The notes beneath the pieces are model-generated. The model was not told the DNA's origin. It saw only the letters and a list, made by a program, of their open reading frames with translations, and searched no databases. From positions 4,526,001-4,590,000 of the forward strand of contig NZ_JAGGMQ010000001.1 of assembly GCF_017875465.1 (NCBI RefSeq): a stretch of 64,000 bases of DNA, given 5' to 3'. The stretch's first letter is position 1. Every line of letters begins with the position of its first letter. Source of the DNA: Winslowiella toletana (GTDB lineage: Bacteria; Pseudomonadota; Gammaproteobacteria; Enterobacterales; Enterobacteriaceae). The translations under genes were made by a program, and so were the position numbers. Of this stretch, positions 10,656 through 21,672 are shown piece after piece.

Positions 10656-12116
10656 TTATTCGCCGCTGTGCACCACTTCCTGACGCTGGAACACCACCTC
10701 CATGCGTGCGCCGCCCAGTTCACTGACGCCGGTGAGAATATCGCCATCATATTGTTCCAGAATATCGCGCGCTACTGCTAAACCTAAGCCCTGACCGGGA
10801 CGCATGGTATCGGCGCGCTGACCGCGCAGAAAAATCAGGTCGCGTTTGCTTTCCGGAATGCCCGGCCCGTCATCCTCAACGATAAGGTAAAGCGCGTTAT
10901 CAGTCTGGCGGGCGGAGATCTCAACAAATTCCAGGCAATATTTGCAGGCGTTATCGAGCACGTTACCCATCACTTCCATAAAGTCGGTCGGGTCGCCGAC
11001 AAAAGTGATTTCCGGCGACAGATCCAGCGTCAGCGAGACCCCTTTACGCTGGTAGACTTTATTGAGTGCCGAACAGAGGCTGTCGAGCAACGCGGAGACT
11101 GAATGCAGCTCGCGCTTCAGCGGATTGTGATCCGCCTGCATACTGGCGCGATGCAGATAGTAGCCAATTTGCTGTGAAATACGGCTGATTTGCTCCAGCA
11201 TTAGCGGCTCGGCTTGCTCAATCGAATACGTTTTGCTGCCGCGCAGCGATCGCAGAGTACTTTGCAGCACCGACAGGGGCGTTTTCAGGCTGTGTGCCAG
11301 ATCGGAAAGGGTGGTGCGGTAGCGGGTATAGCGCTGGCGCTCGTTATCCAGCAGCAGGTTGAGGTTGCGTACCAGACTGCGCAGTTCCTGAGGTGGATAA
11401 GGATCAAGCGTTTCACGGATGCCGGTTTCCAGTTCGCGCACCTGGCTGGCCAGTTCGCCAATCGGTCGCAAACTCCAGTGCGCCGCCAGCCACAGCAAGG
11501 GGATCACCAGCAGCAGATTTACCAGCAGCACATAGTTAAACCACACCCAGACCATATCCGACTGCTGCAGCTCTTGCGGAATCGAATCCACTACAACAAT
11601 GGTCAGCGCGGGCAGGTTGGTAGTGGCATCGTAGCGGTTGACAGCCACCGAGTGGGTAAAGGAGCTGCTGCCGTCATCGTCGTAGGCATGCAGTTTGCTT
11701 TGCGCATCTTTGTTATTGCCCAGCGCTTCGCGGCTGGTGCTGCTGTTGGTATCGATTTCGTAGAAGTCAGGCTTACGCAACCATTCTGGCTTTATCTTAT
11801 TGCTGATTTCCGGCACATCACGCTGTTGCCACAGCAGGCGACCGCGTTCGTCATAGATAAACACCAGCGTCGGAAAGTTAAGCGTCATACGCTCCGGCTG
11901 AGCGATGGATAGTTTGCCATCCTGCCACTGTGCGAGGGTAAAGAACAGATTGCTTTCACCCCGCATCACCCGATAGGTATTTTTATCAAAACTGACCACA
12001 TACCCAACAACTGCCACCATGCCGTAGGAGAGTGAAAGAACCAGCACTACCGCGGCGGTTGCCAGCAGGAATCGGGCGCGCAGGGAGTAAGGGATAAAGC
12101 GTCGCAGTAGTGACAT
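10656..12116 (-). CDS. phoQ: PhoQ, Mg2+/acid/peptide-sensing histidine kinase
   Basis: 486-residue inner-membrane sensor kinase. It has two helices (about 14-37 and 192-214) bracketing a periplasmic PAS-like sensor, then a HAMP domain. The H-box [20 protein letters not shown] follows at about residue 273. N, G1 and G2 boxes ([23 protein letters not shown]) complete the kinase. The periplasmic acidic patch is short (DDD within AYDDDGSS) compared with the longer acidic run in E. coli. It lies 3 bases after phoP in one operon. Confidence 0.96.
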   Translation of the reverse strand: MSLLRRFIPYSLRARFLLATAAVVLVLSLSYGMVAVVGYVVSFDKNTYRVMRGESNLFFTLAQWQDGKLSIAQPERMTLNFPTLVFIYDERGRLLWQQRDVPEISNKIKPEWLRKPDFYEIDTNSSTSREALGNNKDAQSKLHAYDDDGSSSFTHSVAVNRYDATTNLPALTIVVVDSIPQELQQSDMVWVWFNYVLLVNLLLVIPLLWLAAHWSLRPIGELASQVRELETGIRETLDPYPPQELRSLVRNLNLLLDNERQRYTRYRTTLSDLAHSLKTPLSVLQSTLRSLRGSKTYSIEQAEPLMLEQISRISQQIGYYLHRASMQADHNPLKRELHSVSALLDSLCSALNKVYQRKGVSLTLDLSPEITFVGDPTDFMEVMGNVLDNACKYCLEFVEISARQTDNALYLIVEDDGPGIPESKRDLIFLRGQRADTMRPGQGLGLAVARDILEQYDGDILTGVSELGGARMEVVFQRQEVVHSGE

Positions 12117-12119
12117 TGC

Positions 12120-12788
12120 TCAGAGGTCGAAGCGGTAGCCCTGACCGCGGACAGTGGTGATCACGTCTTGCGGGTATTCCGCGAGGATTTTCTTTCGCAG
12201 ACGCCCCATTAACACGTCAATGGTGTGGCTTTCACGCAGTTCAGCATCCGGATAGAGTTGCAGCATCAGCGAATCTTTGCTGACGACTTTACCGTTATTA
12301 CGGATAAGCGTTTCAATAATGGTGTATTCAAAGGCGGTCAGCTTAATTTGCTGCTCATTGATGGTCAGTTCACGACGTGACAGATCGACCTGGAAGGGGG
12401 GCAGCGTAATAATCTGCGAGGCGAGCCCGCTGTTGCGGCGCATCAGCGCCTGCATACGCGCAACCACTTCTTCAATATGAAAAGGTTTGGTGACATAGTC
12501 ATCGGCGCCAGCTTCCAGCGCAGCCACTTTGGCCTGCCAGCCATCACGGGCGGTCAGCACCAGGATTGGCTGCTTCACTTCCTGCGTGCGCCAGCGGCGT
12601 ATCAGCGTCATGCCATCTTCATCGGGCAGACCCAAATCCACCAGTGTGATATCCGGGGTATGTTCATTGAGAAAATAATCCGCTTCTTTGGCATCTTCAG
12701 CGGCATCAACCTGATGTCCCATATCCCGCAGCTGTACTGCCAGGTGATGACGCAGCAGGGCATTGTCTTCTACAACCAACACGCGCAT
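12120..12788 (-). CDS. phoP: PhoP, response regulator
   Basis: 222-residue OmpR-family regulator, cognate to PhoQ. The phospho-acceptor Asp lies in [10 protein letters not shown] near residue 51. The switch residues are in VLTARD and KPFHIEE, and a C-terminal winged helix covers about 125-222. The start [12 protein letters not shown] has a good AAGGAAAG ribosome site; the longer ORF upstream is not used. A TGTTTA half-site resembling a PhoP box lies on the minus strand at 12,845-12,850, but a second well-spaced half-site is not clear. Confidence 0.97.
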   Translation of the reverse strand: MRVLVVEDNALLRHHLAVQLRDMGHQVDAAEDAKEADYFLNEHTPDITLVDLGLPDEDGMTLIRRWRTQEVKQPILVLTARDGWQAKVAALEAGADDYVTKPFHIEEVVARMQALMRRNSGLASQIITLPPFQVDLSRRELTINEQQIKLTAFEYTIIETLIRNNGKVVSKDSLMLQLYPDAELRESHTIDVLMGRLRKKILAEYPQDVITTVRGQGYRFDL

Positions 12789-12862
12789 AAGCCTTTCCTT
12801 TATGAAAACACTAATAATATATGCCGAGTATAGGTTAAAGCAGCTAAACAACAGGTTAACAT

Positions 12863-12882
12863 GGGCTGACTTGCGCCAGCCC
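12863..12882 (-). terminator. Hairpin after purB
   Basis: GGGCTG (12,863-12,868) and CAGCCC (12,877-12,882) form a small stem just after the purB stop on the minus strand, before phoP. No strong T-tract follows, so termination is likely partial. Confidence 0.4.
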
Positions 12883-12890
12883 ACCGGACA

Positions 12891-14964
<2,074 letters not shown>

Positions 14965-15008
14965 GGTTACTCCTGTTTACGCGTCGCGCGCATTTGATGC
15001 TGTGCAAT

Positions 15009-15046
15009 TCATCGGCACGGGCGGTGAGAACGCCGCCCCGGCCTAC
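15009..15046. repeat. REP-like intergenic palindrome, copy 2
   Basis: TCATCGGCAC followed by GGGCGGTGAGAACGCCGCC is the reverse complement of the unit at 2,146-2,182, with a few base changes. It sits between hflD and mnmA and touches the last codon of mnmA. Confidence 0.6.
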
Positions 15047-16149
15047 AGTAGCGGTAAACGCTGTTCAATGATGCCGCCACCAAGGCAGACATCATCCAGA
15101 TAAAAGACCGCTGACTGACCGGGAGTAACCGCGGCAACCGGTTGGTCAAAACGCACTTCAATCGTATCGTCATCCAGCGGGGTGATCACACAAGGAATAT
15201 CCGCCTGACGATAGCGGGTTTTAACCACGCAGCGTAGCGGTTCGCGCAGATTTTCACGGTCGACCCAGTCCAGCTGACGGGCAATCAGGCCAACCGACAT
15301 CAGGCGCGGATGCTCGCCGCCCTGGGCGACAACCAGCAGGTTACTGGCGACATCTTTGTCCACTACATACCATGGGTCGTCGTTGCTCTCTTTCATGCCG
15401 CCAATACCCAGTCCTTTACGCTGACCGAGGGTATGGTACATCAGACCCTGATGTTCGCCGACGGTCTGACCATCGACAGTGACAATCGCGCCGGGCTGCG
15501 CAGGCAGATAGCGGCCCAGGAAATCGCGGAATTTACGCTCGCCGATAAAACAGATACCGGTGGAGTCTTTTTTCTTCGCGGTGATCAGATCCAGCTCTTC
15601 AGCAATGCGACGCACTTCCGGTTTCGCCAGTTCGCCAACCGGGAACAGGCTCTGGGCAATTTGCTGATGGCTTAAGGTATAGAGGAAGTAGCTCTGATCT
15701 TTATTGTCGTCGAATCCGCGCAGCAGGCGGCTTTTACCATCGACATCCTGGCGGCGCACATAGTGGCCGGTAGCAATAAAGTCCGCGCCAAGATCTTCTG
15801 CGGCGAATTCAAGGAAGGCTTTGAATTTGATCTCTTTATTACACAGAATATCCGGGTTTGGCGTGCGACCGGCTTTATACTCTTCGAGAAAATGTTCAAA
15901 CACATTATCCCAGTACTCGGCGGCAAAGTTGACTTTATGCAGGCGCATGCCCAGTTTATCGCAGACCGCTTGCGCATCAGCCAGATCTTCAGCGGCGGTG
16001 CAATACTCCTCACCGTCATCTTCTTCCCAGTTTTTCATAAACAGGCCTTCTACCTGGTAGCCCTGCTGTTGCAGTAACCAGGCGGAAACGGAAGAGTCGA
16101 CGCCGCCGGACATACCGACGATCACTTTTTTCTGGCTGTTGTCAGACAT
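15043..16149 (-). CDS. mnmA: MnmA, tRNA 2-thiouridylase
   Basis: 368-residue PP-loop ATPase that thiolates U34 of tRNA Lys, Glu and Gln with sulfur from the Tus relay. The PP-loop [15 protein letters not shown] is near residue 11. The two catalytic cysteines are in [12 protein letters not shown] and [10 protein letters not shown]. The start MSDNSQKK gives exactly the E. coli length; the extra 24 upstream codons are rejected. nudJ lies 49 bases upstream. Confidence 0.97.
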   Translation of the reverse strand: MSDNSQKKVIVGMSGGVDSSVSAWLLQQQGYQVEGLFMKNWEEDDGEEYCTAAEDLADAQAVCDKLGMRLHKVNFAAEYWDNVFEHFLEEYKAGRTPNPDILCNKEIKFKAFLEFAAEDLGADFIATGHYVRRQDVDGKSRLLRGFDDNKDQSYFLYTLSHQQIAQSLFPVGELAKPEVRRIAEELDLITAKKKDSTGICFIGERKFRDFLGRYLPAQPGAIVTVDGQTVGEHQGLMYHTLGQRKGLGIGGMKESNDDPWYVVDKDVASNLLVVAQGGEHPRLMSVGLIARQLDWVDRENLREPLRCVVKTRYRQADIPCVITPLDDDTIEVRFDQPVAAVTPGQSAVFYLDDVCLGGGIIEQRLPLL

Positions 16150-16198
16150 GACACACTCACGATAAGGAAATAAGGAATAAAACAAGCGGCGTATTCTA

Positions 16199-16672
16199 TC
16201 ACGCGTCGCGGGCGGGCGCACCCTCGCAAAACGGCCACTGAAACGCCTGTAAAAGCGCCAGCGGATAGCGCTCTGCGCGTTGCCAGATACGTACGCTTTC
16301 CGCTACCAGCGGCGAACGCAAATTACTGGCCTGCAGAATCTGTTGCGGTGGCAGCCACCAGCAGCGGTCAATATCGCTATCCTGCGGCGTCGTTGGCAGG
16401 CATGAAGGCAAATCGAGGGCGAACAGTACGCGCAGAAACGGCGTATTATCCGGCGCGATCCACTGATGAATGCGCAGCAACCACTGTGGCGACGCCTGAA
16501 TGCCGGTCTCTTCCAGCAGTTCGCGCTCAGCGGCCTGAATCAGGGTTTCATCCGCTTCCAGATGGCCCGCAGGCTGATTCCAGGTGGCGACGCCGTTAAT
16601 GGTCTCTTCCACCACCAGCAGCTGTCCTTCGGCCTGCACCACACAGGCGACGGTAACATGGGGTTTAAACAT
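16199..16672 (-). CDS. nudJ: NudJ, Nudix phosphatase
   Basis: 157-residue Nudix hydrolase (E. coli 153), which acts on thiamine pyrophosphate precursors and nucleoside di/triphosphates. The Nudix box [20 protein letters not shown] lies at about residues 37-56 and fits GX5EX7REUXEEXGU. The gene is in the conserved rluE-nudJ-mnmA block and read in the same direction as mnmA. Confidence 0.93.
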   Translation of the reverse strand: MFKPHVTVACVVQAEGQLLVVEETINGVATWNQPAGHLEADETLIQAAERELLEETGIQASPQWLLRIHQWIAPDNTPFLRVLFALDLPSCLPTTPQDSDIDRCWWLPPQQILQASNLRSPLVAESVRIWQRAERYPLALLQAFQWPFCEGAPARDA

Positions 16673-16709
16673 GGTGCTCTCCGTGATAGTTAACCTGTGG
16701 TTATCGATT

Positions 16710-17342
16710 TCAGCTGCTTATGTCGGCGCTGATATCGCGCCATTCACCGGGTTGCAGATCGCCCAGCTGTAAAGAGCCCATGGCGAAACGAATCAGCCGC
16801 AGCGTCGGGAAGCCAATATGCGCCGTCATGCGGCGCACCTGGCGATTACGGCCTTCGTATAAAGTGACTTTCAGCCAGCTGGTGGGAATCGCTTTACGCT
16901 CACGAATCGGCGGATTACGCGGCCATAACCAGGCGGGTTCGGTCACCCGTTCGATGCCTGCTGGCAGGGTTGGGCCATCTTTCAGATTAACCCCAGTGCG
17001 CAGCGGCTGTAGTTGCTGCTCTTCCGGCACGCCTTCCACCTGAACATAGTAGATCTTTCCGGTGTTTTTACCTGGTTGCGTCAGCTTCGCCTGGAGTGCG
17101 CCATCGTTGGTCAGCACCATCAGTCCTTCACTGTCACGATCAAGACGACCCGCGGCGTAGACATCGGTTACCGGGACAAAATCTTTGAGCGTTGCGCGTC
17201 CCGCTTCATCGGTAAACTGCGGCAGGACATCAAAAGGTTTATTAAAAACAAGCACCCGACGCGGGCCTTTTGGCGCACGGCGGGCGTCAGCACTCTGGCT
17301 GAATCGTTTAACGCGGTGATTTTTAACAGGAGTTTTCGGCAT
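16710..17342 (-). CDS. rluE: RluE, 23S rRNA pseudouridine 2457 synthase
   Basis: 210-residue RsuA/RluE-family pseudouridine synthase. The catalytic Asp motif [17 protein letters not shown] is present, with the basic N-terminal extension typical of RluE. The start [10 protein letters not shown] is chosen for length (E. coli 217). The additional upstream codons overlap the divergent icd promoter and lack conserved content. It is divergent from icd. Confidence 0.93.
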   Translation of the reverse strand: MPKTPVKNHRVKRFSQSADARRAPKGPRRVLVFNKPFDVLPQFTDEAGRATLKDFVPVTDVYAAGRLDRDSEGLMVLTNDGALQAKLTQPGKNTGKIYYVQVEGVPEEQQLQPLRTGVNLKDGPTLPAGIERVTEPAWLWPRNPPIRERKAIPTSWLKVTLYEGRNRQVRRMTAHIGFPTLRLIRFAMGSLQLGDLQPGEWRDISADISS

Positions 17343-17474
17343 GGTCTTTGCAGTTTGTGACAATAAGCGCATTATAACGCAAACCCGAGGTGATTGGCGC
17401 GGAGTTAATATTCGAGTAGTATTGACGCGCATCTTACAAGTCATTAACAAAAAAAGCGCTCGAAGGAGAGGTTA

Positions 17475-18725
17475 ATGGAAAGCAAAGTAGTTGTTCCGGC
17501 TGAAGGTCAAAAAATCACCCTGGATCAGGGAAAACTGGTTGTTCCGAATAACCCTATCATTCCTTTTATCGAAGGCGATGGTATCGGGATTGATGTTTCC
17601 CCAGTGATGATCAAAGTGGTTGATGCCGCAGTACAGAAAGCCTATAACGGCGAGCGAAAAATCTCCTGGATGGAGATCTATACCGGTGAGAAGTCCACCG
17701 AACTGTATGGCCCGGATGTCTGGCTGCCAGAAGAAACCCTCGATCTGATTAAAGAATATCGCGTTGCCATCAAAGGCCCGCTGACCACCCCGGTCGGTGG
17801 CGGTATTCGTTCTCTGAACGTTGCCCTGCGTCAGCAACTCGATCTCTATATCTGTCTGCGTCCGGTCCGTTACTATCAGGGCACCCCAAGCCCGGTAAAA
17901 CGTCCGGAAGAGACCGATATGGTGATCTTCCGCGAAAACTCTGAAGATATCTATGCGGGTATCGAATGGAAAGCGGGCTCTGCGGAAGCAGACAAAGTGA
18001 TTAAGTTCCTGAAAGAAGAAATGGGTGTGAAGAAAATCCGTTTCTCTGAGCAGTGCGGTATCGGTATCAAGCCGTGTTCAGAAGAGGGCACTAAGCGCCT
18101 GGTTCGTGCAGCCATCGAGTATGCGATCACTAACGATCGTGACTCTGTGACGCTGGTACATAAAGGCAACATCATGAAATTCACCGAAGGTGCGTTTAAA
18201 GATTGGGGATACCAGCTGGCTCGTGAAGAGTTTGGTGGTGAACTGATTGATGGCGGCCCGTGGCTGAAAATCAAGAACCCGAACACCGGCAAAGAGATCG
18301 TGGTAAAAGACGTGATCGCCGATGCGTTCCTGCAGCAGATCCTGCTGCGTCCGGCTGAGTATGACGTTATTGCCTGTATGAACCTGAACGGTGACTACAT
18401 TTCTGATGCCCTCGCGGCACAGGTTGGCGGTATCGGTATTGCTCCGGGTGCTAACATTGGTGACGAGTGCGCGCTGTTCGAAGCTACCCACGGTACGGCA
18501 CCGAAGTATGCTGGTCAGGATAAAGTGAACCCTGGTTCAGTGATCCTGTCGGCAGAAATGATGCTGCGTCATATGGAATGGTTCGAAGCCGCCGATCTGA
18601 TCGTCAAAGGGATGGAAGGCGCTATCGCAGCGAAAACCGTGACTTACGATTTCGAACGTCTGATGGACGGCGCTAAGCTGCTGAAATCATCAGAGTTTGG
18701 CGATGCAATGATTAAGCATATGTAA
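17475..18725 (+). CDS. icd: Icd, NADP-dependent isocitrate dehydrogenase
   Basis: 416-residue TCA-cycle enzyme converting isocitrate to 2-oxoglutarate. The regulatory Ser of AceK phosphorylation is in [14 protein letters not shown] near residue 113. The metal and substrate motif [13 protein letters not shown] is near residue 336. The ATG has a strong AAGGAGAGG site. The 3' end of icd is a known integration site for phages such as e14 and phage 21. A diverged copy of codons from residue 363 onward recurs at 20,444. Confidence 0.98.
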   Translation: MESKVVVPAEGQKITLDQGKLVVPNNPIIPFIEGDGIGIDVSPVMIKVVDAAVQKAYNGERKISWMEIYTGEKSTELYGPDVWLPEETLDLIKEYRVAIKGPLTTPVGGGIRSLNVALRQQLDLYICLRPVRYYQGTPSPVKRPEETDMVIFRENSEDIYAGIEWKAGSAEADKVIKFLKEEMGVKKIRFSEQCGIGIKPCSEEGTKRLVRAAIEYAITNDRDSVTLVHKGNIMKFTEGAFKDWGYQLAREEFGGELIDGGPWLKIKNPNTGKEIVVKDVIADAFLQQILLRPAEYDVIACMNLNGDYISDALAAQVGGIGIAPGANIGDECALFEATHGTAPKYAGQDKVNPGSVILSAEMMLRHMEWFEAADLIVKGMEGAIAAKTVTYDFERLMDGAKLLKSSEFGDAMIKHM

Positions 18726-19074
18726 TTCAGCTTGATCAGTATCAGGCCGGTCAGGGGGGAACTTCTGGCTGGCCTGATGTGTTTTAAGGCCTTTTCCCAA
18801 AACTCTCCGCCAAAACCGGTTGTAAAATGTAATGACCTTAACCTCAATCATGAATTTTTCTGGAAAGTCACTTCTTATGGTGATCGTAAAAGTTCAGTTT
18901 CTGGCTGATTTCATATTGTAGTGTTTTTTTATAAACCCGAATTATGTCATATGAAAATCCAGGGATATTCTACAACGCCAGACAAAAGGTATATAAATTT
19001 TATAATTTCAATATTGTATATTCTGGAGTCAGAATATTGAAAAGAATATATTATAACCATCAGGAGGGTTTGAA
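18726..19074. other. AT-rich segment after icd
   Basis: 349 bases hold the icd terminator and then AT-rich sequence without a convincing gene. Base composition changes sharply from the GC-rich icd gene at about 18,830. Two overlapping minus-strand frames (18,947-19,165 and 19,152-19,385) are open but lack recognisable sequence or good starts. Confidence 0.5.
18741..18778 (+). terminator. icd terminator
   Basis: ATCAGGCC at 18,741-18,748 pairs with GGCCTGAT at 18,771-18,778. The stem extends six more pairs inward with two G-T wobbles, then T-rich sequence (GTTTTAAGGCCTTTT) follows. Confidence 0.75.
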
Positions 19075-19125
19075 GTGAAAATCGATGCCAGTATGATTTA
19101 TACGATAATTCTATGGTTAAAATAA
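19075..19125 (+). CDS. Possible 16-residue peptide (GTG start)
   Basis: A GTG codon follows a strong AGGAGGG site by 7 bases and opens a 16-codon frame reading MKIDASMIYTIILWLK. The ribosome site is among the best in the island, although the product is very short. It is followed 21 bases later by a 30-residue hydrophobic ORF, so it could be a leader peptide or a toxin-like membrane peptide. Identity unknown; translation is not proven. Confidence 0.3.
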   Translation: MKIDASMIYTIILWLK

Positions 19126-19146
19126 GTAATGTAATATGGGTGTTAC

Positions 19147-19239
19147 ATGGCTTATAAAACAGCAATTTTAAGTGTAATTATCTTCTGTGGTATATATTCT
19201 GTGATTGTTTTTTCTCGGTTATTTCCATTTAATGGATAA
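19147..19239 (+). CDS. Possible 30-residue membrane peptide
   Basis: A 30-codon frame begins MAYKTAIL. It has a continuous hydrophobic stretch of about 17 residues (positions 6-22) followed by a polar SRLFPFNG tail. This is the layout of a single-pass small membrane protein. The ribosome site (ATGGGTG) is weak. It might be coupled to the 16-codon frame just upstream. No family was recognised. Confidence 0.3.
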   Translation: MAYKTAILSVIIFCGIYSVIVFSRLFPFNG

Positions 19240-19282
19240 ACGAGAGAAGAAATGGGGCAGTTAAGGGACTTATGGATTTTTG

Positions 19283-19456
19283 ATGTTGTTTTATAATTTT
19301 TTGGGGGCGCATGGGGAAAAATTTGAAAGATTCGCGATTGATTATGCGATATTCTCCAATATTCCATTGGAGAAGCTTGTTGCAAAGAAACATGTTCTTC
19401 TAATCGATAGAAAATTTTTTGGAAACCAAAATATAGCTAATTTCTTAGCTGAATAA
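19283..19456 (+). CDS. Hypothetical 57-residue ORF or gene remnant
   Basis: A 57-codon ATG frame in AT-rich DNA reads MLFYNFLGAH and continues with a charged, non-membrane sequence ending IANFLAE. Ribosome site is poor, so this may be the tail end of a decayed gene. It lies between the hydrophobic peptide ORF and the BrnTA genes. Confidence 0.25.
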   Translation: MLFYNFLGAHGEKFERFAIDYAIFSNIPLEKLVAKKHVLLIDRKFFGNQNIANFLAE

Positions 19457-19631
19457 TAAAAATTCCCGTATTGATGTGCGCCAATGTTAAGCATTCAAAT
19501 ATCTAAATAATTGAGGGGCCTTAACTTCGCCCCTATGCTCGCAAGAGGTTTTGGGGAATATTATCCTCTATTATAATTTTACTCACAAGTACACTAAAAC
19601 GCGGCGCCGTGGAAGACGACACAGCCAGATC

Positions 19632-19946
19632 TCAAATTTTCACATCAGAAGGATTATGTTCTTTTAGCCACTCCTTCAATGCTGCATCAATACGAGGCTG
19701 CCAGTTGCTGCCAGTCGCGCGGAAAGCCGCGATAACGTCAGGAGAAAACCTGATCGTTACTTTTTCCTTTTTAGTGTCCGCTACGGGACGCCCACGCCCG
19801 CTCTTTTCTCGCAGCGACTTCAGCGGTATCAGTTTCCTCGCAGGATCTTCCAGAAGCATGGCATCAGGATCAGACGCCACAGCTTCACGGATTTTTGCGT
19901 CTTCTTCATCTGTAGGGAAGATAGTGCCGGGTTTAAGCTTCGGCAT
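19632..19946 (-). CDS. brnA: BrnA-like antitoxin
   Basis: 104-residue ribbon-helix-helix-type protein. The C-terminal half has KVTIRFSPDVIAAFRATGSNWQPRI, the DNA-binding fold used by BrnA to repress its own promoter; the N-terminal half would wrap BrnT. It follows brnT with a 14-base overlap, the usual toxin-first order for this type II system. The pair lies in the AT-rich insert between icd and the icd fragment, where it would favour retention of the island. Confidence 0.85.
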   Translation of the reverse strand: MPKLKPGTIFPTDEEDAKIREAVASDPDAMLLEDPARKLIPLKSLREKSGRGRPVADTKKEKVTIRFSPDVIAAFRATGSNWQPRIDAALKEWLKEHNPSDVKI

Positions 19947-20217
19947 AACGTTTCACCTCCTGTTTAGTTGCAAGGCGCAGGCTGATGATCCTGCATGTCT
20001 GAAAGTCGTCTGATTCGGTGAAACAAACCGAAAAAATCCGGTCACCAAGCCGGGCAAGCCCATAGGTTATGCCCACATAGCGAGTTTCACCGTAATCCAT
20101 TCTGTCGTCTTCCAGAACGACCATTTCATTCCAGTCGAGTTTCTCTGCATCAGACAACGAATAGCCATGCTTTTCTTTATTGCTGGCATCCTTTGCCGGG
20201 TCGAAAACAATGTCCAT
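19933..20217 (-). CDS. brnT: BrnT-like ribonuclease toxin
   Basis: 94-residue BrnT/DUF497-family RelE-fold toxin. Typical features are FDPAKDASNKEKHG at the N terminus, a DRMDYGETRYVGIT strand and the closing RIISLRLATKQEVKRY, which resembles the family end RxISARxAxxxE(x)R. BrnT cleaves RNA and is neutralised by BrnA. The start MDIVFDPAK is preferred over an 11-codon longer form because the family begins there. Confidence 0.85.
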   Translation of the reverse strand: MDIVFDPAKDASNKEKHGYSLSDAEKLDWNEMVVLEDDRMDYGETRYVGITYGLARLGDRIFSVCFTESDDFQTCRIISLRLATKQEVKRYAEA

Positions 20218-20443
20218 ATTTATTGTACCTACATTAAATGCGGAGTTCAAAGTCTGAACAGCATTACTATGCCATATTACAGCTTCGTTGCGGGAGATTG
20301 AAATCCTCTAAAGCAGCGATTTTCTTTCCGCAAAAAAACAGTTAACTAACTGGTAATAATAGTATTTTAATGCGTCTCTGAATGCCCGTTCTGCATGTCA
20401 ATGAACCCAAATAAAGATTTATTAGAATCAATTGGCCGTAATT

Positions 20444-20578
20444 ATGCTGCGTCATATGGAATGGTTCGAAGCAGCCGATCTGATCGTAAAAGGTATGGCA
20501 GGCGCTATCGCAGCGAAAACCGTGACTTACGATTTTGAACGTCTGATTGACGGCGCTAAGCTGCTGAAATCTTCAGAG
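20444..20578 (+). pseudogene. icd': Truncated duplicate of the icd 3' end (icdC-like)
   Basis: This 135-base stretch matches icd 18,561-18,695 at 128 of 135 positions by eye. Five of the seven differences are synonymous, which suggests it evolved as part of a working icd in another lineage. It stops abruptly at the codons for KSSE and lacks the last nine icd codons, and runs on into unrelated sequence. This is the mark left by an element that integrated into icd and supplied a replacement 3' end, like icdC next to e14. Cannot encode an active enzyme. Confidence 0.9.
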
Positions 20579-20690
20579 CGTATCGCCAGAACATCTTCAA
20601 TATTGTTGCCAAAACGGTTTATAAAACGATTAATCACAGGGGGTAATCAACCCATCTTTTCACCATTAATCAAAACATCTGTCCGTGATC

Positions 20691-20849
20691 TTACCGATCT
20701 AAAGAATAACAATTTCCGGTAAATATACGGTGTTCTGTTATCTCTTCTTCACAAAATTGTTTTGATTCATACCAGTTAAGCAATGCCTCAACACAGGTTG
20801 TGCCATCAGCTGGACAAACAGTAATGATTAAGGCAAATAACCGACTCAT
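20691..20849 (-). CDS. DUF1482-like small phage protein
   Basis: 52-residue frame starting [12 protein letters not shown], with four cysteines and ending GNCYSLDR. The pattern (hydrophobic start, VC, spaced cysteines, GNCY end) resembles DUF1482 proteins encoded in the left arm of lambdoid prophages. GAGG lies 8 bases before the ATG, and it begins 4 bases after the upstream 77-codon ORF. It sits leftward of the repressor, as expected for a left-operon relic. Function unknown. Confidence 0.55.
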   Translation of the reverse strand: MSRLFALIITVCPADGTTCVEALLNWYESKQFCEEEITEHRIFTGNCYSLDR

Positions 20850-20853
20850 GCAG

Positions 20854-21087
20854 TTACCTCGTTATTGATGCGTTCTTTCCCGCCGTCAGAACAAATCGCT
20901 GAGCTACTGCTGTGCTTAAATTGACTGCGATTATTGGGTCATCATAAAAGGTCGTATTAAGAGCTTTGGTTTCAGGCTTAAGACCGTTAAACCCTGCAAT
21001 ATCGCACCTGCCGTCATGTTCATATGCCTCAGGCTGGCTACTTAGCTTCAGACTGCGCCGGGTTAACTCGTGGTATTGCCCCGGCAT
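20854..21087 (-). CDS. Hypothetical 77-residue left-arm ORF
   Basis: Open frame of 77 codons beginning MPGQYHELTRRSLK, with no transmembrane helix, no recognised domain and no clear ribosome site. The same frame is open for a further 13 codons upstream without an ATG, so this may be the rear part of a truncated gene. It lies downstream of the operator-like site at 21,126 and upstream of the DUF1482-like gene, so it would be read leftward with it. Confidence 0.35.
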   Translation of the reverse strand: MPGQYHELTRRSLKLSSQPEAYEHDGRCDIAGFNGLKPETKALNTTFYDDPIIAVNLSTAVAQRFVLTAGKNASITR

Positions 21088-21125
21088 GTTCAGTTTGCCG
21101 CGAGGGATGCTTTGCTGAAACTGAA

Positions 21126-21141
21126 TTTACTAAACGATAAA
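21126..21141. promoter_or_regulatory. Operator-like site left of the repressor (oL-like)
   Basis: TTTACTAAACGATAAA shares 14 of 16 bases with the reverse complement of 21,643-21,658 on the other side of the repressor. It lies about 40 bases before the leftward ORFs. This is the position of an oL operator in lambda-like control regions. Confidence 0.5.
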
Positions 21142-21227
21142 TCATAAGTAAAGTGTATGATAAACAAAATTGAACCAACAATAAAAAAACCAGCGCTATG
21201 CTGGCTTCTGTATTGCAGGGCGCAGGC

Positions 21228-21593
21228 TCAGGTTTGAGCCGCCTGACGAAGGCGGGCTAGCTCATCAAATAGTTTATCGTATCCTTCAGCTTTCTCGCGG
21301 AAAAGAGTAAGCACCTCTTGCTTACCTGCGTCAGGAAAACGTCTGAAATAGCCGATTAATTCCTTTTCAGGCGCGCTTAGCTCCAGCTGAAATGCAGTAT
21401 CGACGCCGTTCATCAACGTATCGAGGTGCTTCAGCGGCATCCCGTAATCATGCTCAATTCTGCGCGCTGCCTTTTCACCAAAAGACGATTTGCCGTTTAT
21501 CAGTTGTGATAAATAGCTCTTTTCATTTTCCGGAAGCGGTTTACCAGTAAACCACTCTTTAAGGCGGATTCGCCTGATTTCTCTTATGTCCAT
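21228..21593 (-). CDS. XRE-type phage repressor (short CI-like)
   Basis: 121-residue helix-turn-helix protein of the phage-repressor type starting MDIREIRRIRLKEWF. The YLSQLINGKSSFGEKAARRIE segment, about residues 26-46, is the DNA-binding helix pair. The C-terminal part is helical and has no LexA-like S24 peptidase domain, so it cannot self-cleave like lambda CI. Induction must then rely on another signal or an antirepressor. It is flanked on both sides by matching operator-like sequences. Confidence 0.75.
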   Translation of the reverse strand: MDIREIRRIRLKEWFTGKPLPENEKSYLSQLINGKSSFGEKAARRIEHDYGMPLKHLDTLMNGVDTAFQLELSAPEKELIGYFRRFPDAGKQEVLTLFREKAEGYDKLFDELARLRQAAQT

Positions 21594-21636
21594 AACTCAT
21601 TCTGATAACAATGTGCCAAATAAGCAAATGCTTGAT

Positions 21637-21672
21637 GTTTAGTTTAGTGTTTAGTAAACTTTGTGGTGTTTA
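21637..21672. promoter_or_regulatory. Operator region right of the repressor (oR-like)
   Basis: GTTTA occurs at 21,637, 21,642, 21,649 and 21,668, with an inverted TAAAC at 21,655-21,659 forming the near-palindrome GTTTAGTAAAC. It lies in the divergent region between the repressor and the rightward arm. Its motif matches the left site at 21,126. Confidence 0.55.

Noticed and set aside
12845..12860. PhoP box in the phoP promoter
   Set aside because: One TGTTTA half-site is seen, but the partner half-site with correct 5-base spacing does not match the consensus; not enough to claim.
18947..19385. Two minus-strand ORFs (72 and 77 codons) in the AT-rich island
   Set aside because: No good starts or similarity. 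They overlap each other and the better supported plus-strand small frames, and AT-rich DNA readily gives chance open frames.
20432..20722. 96-codon frame that begins with icd-like residues
   Set aside because: Only the first part is icd-derived. It joins unrelated sequence after KSSE and has no ribosome site, so it is a pseudogene fragment rather than a gene.
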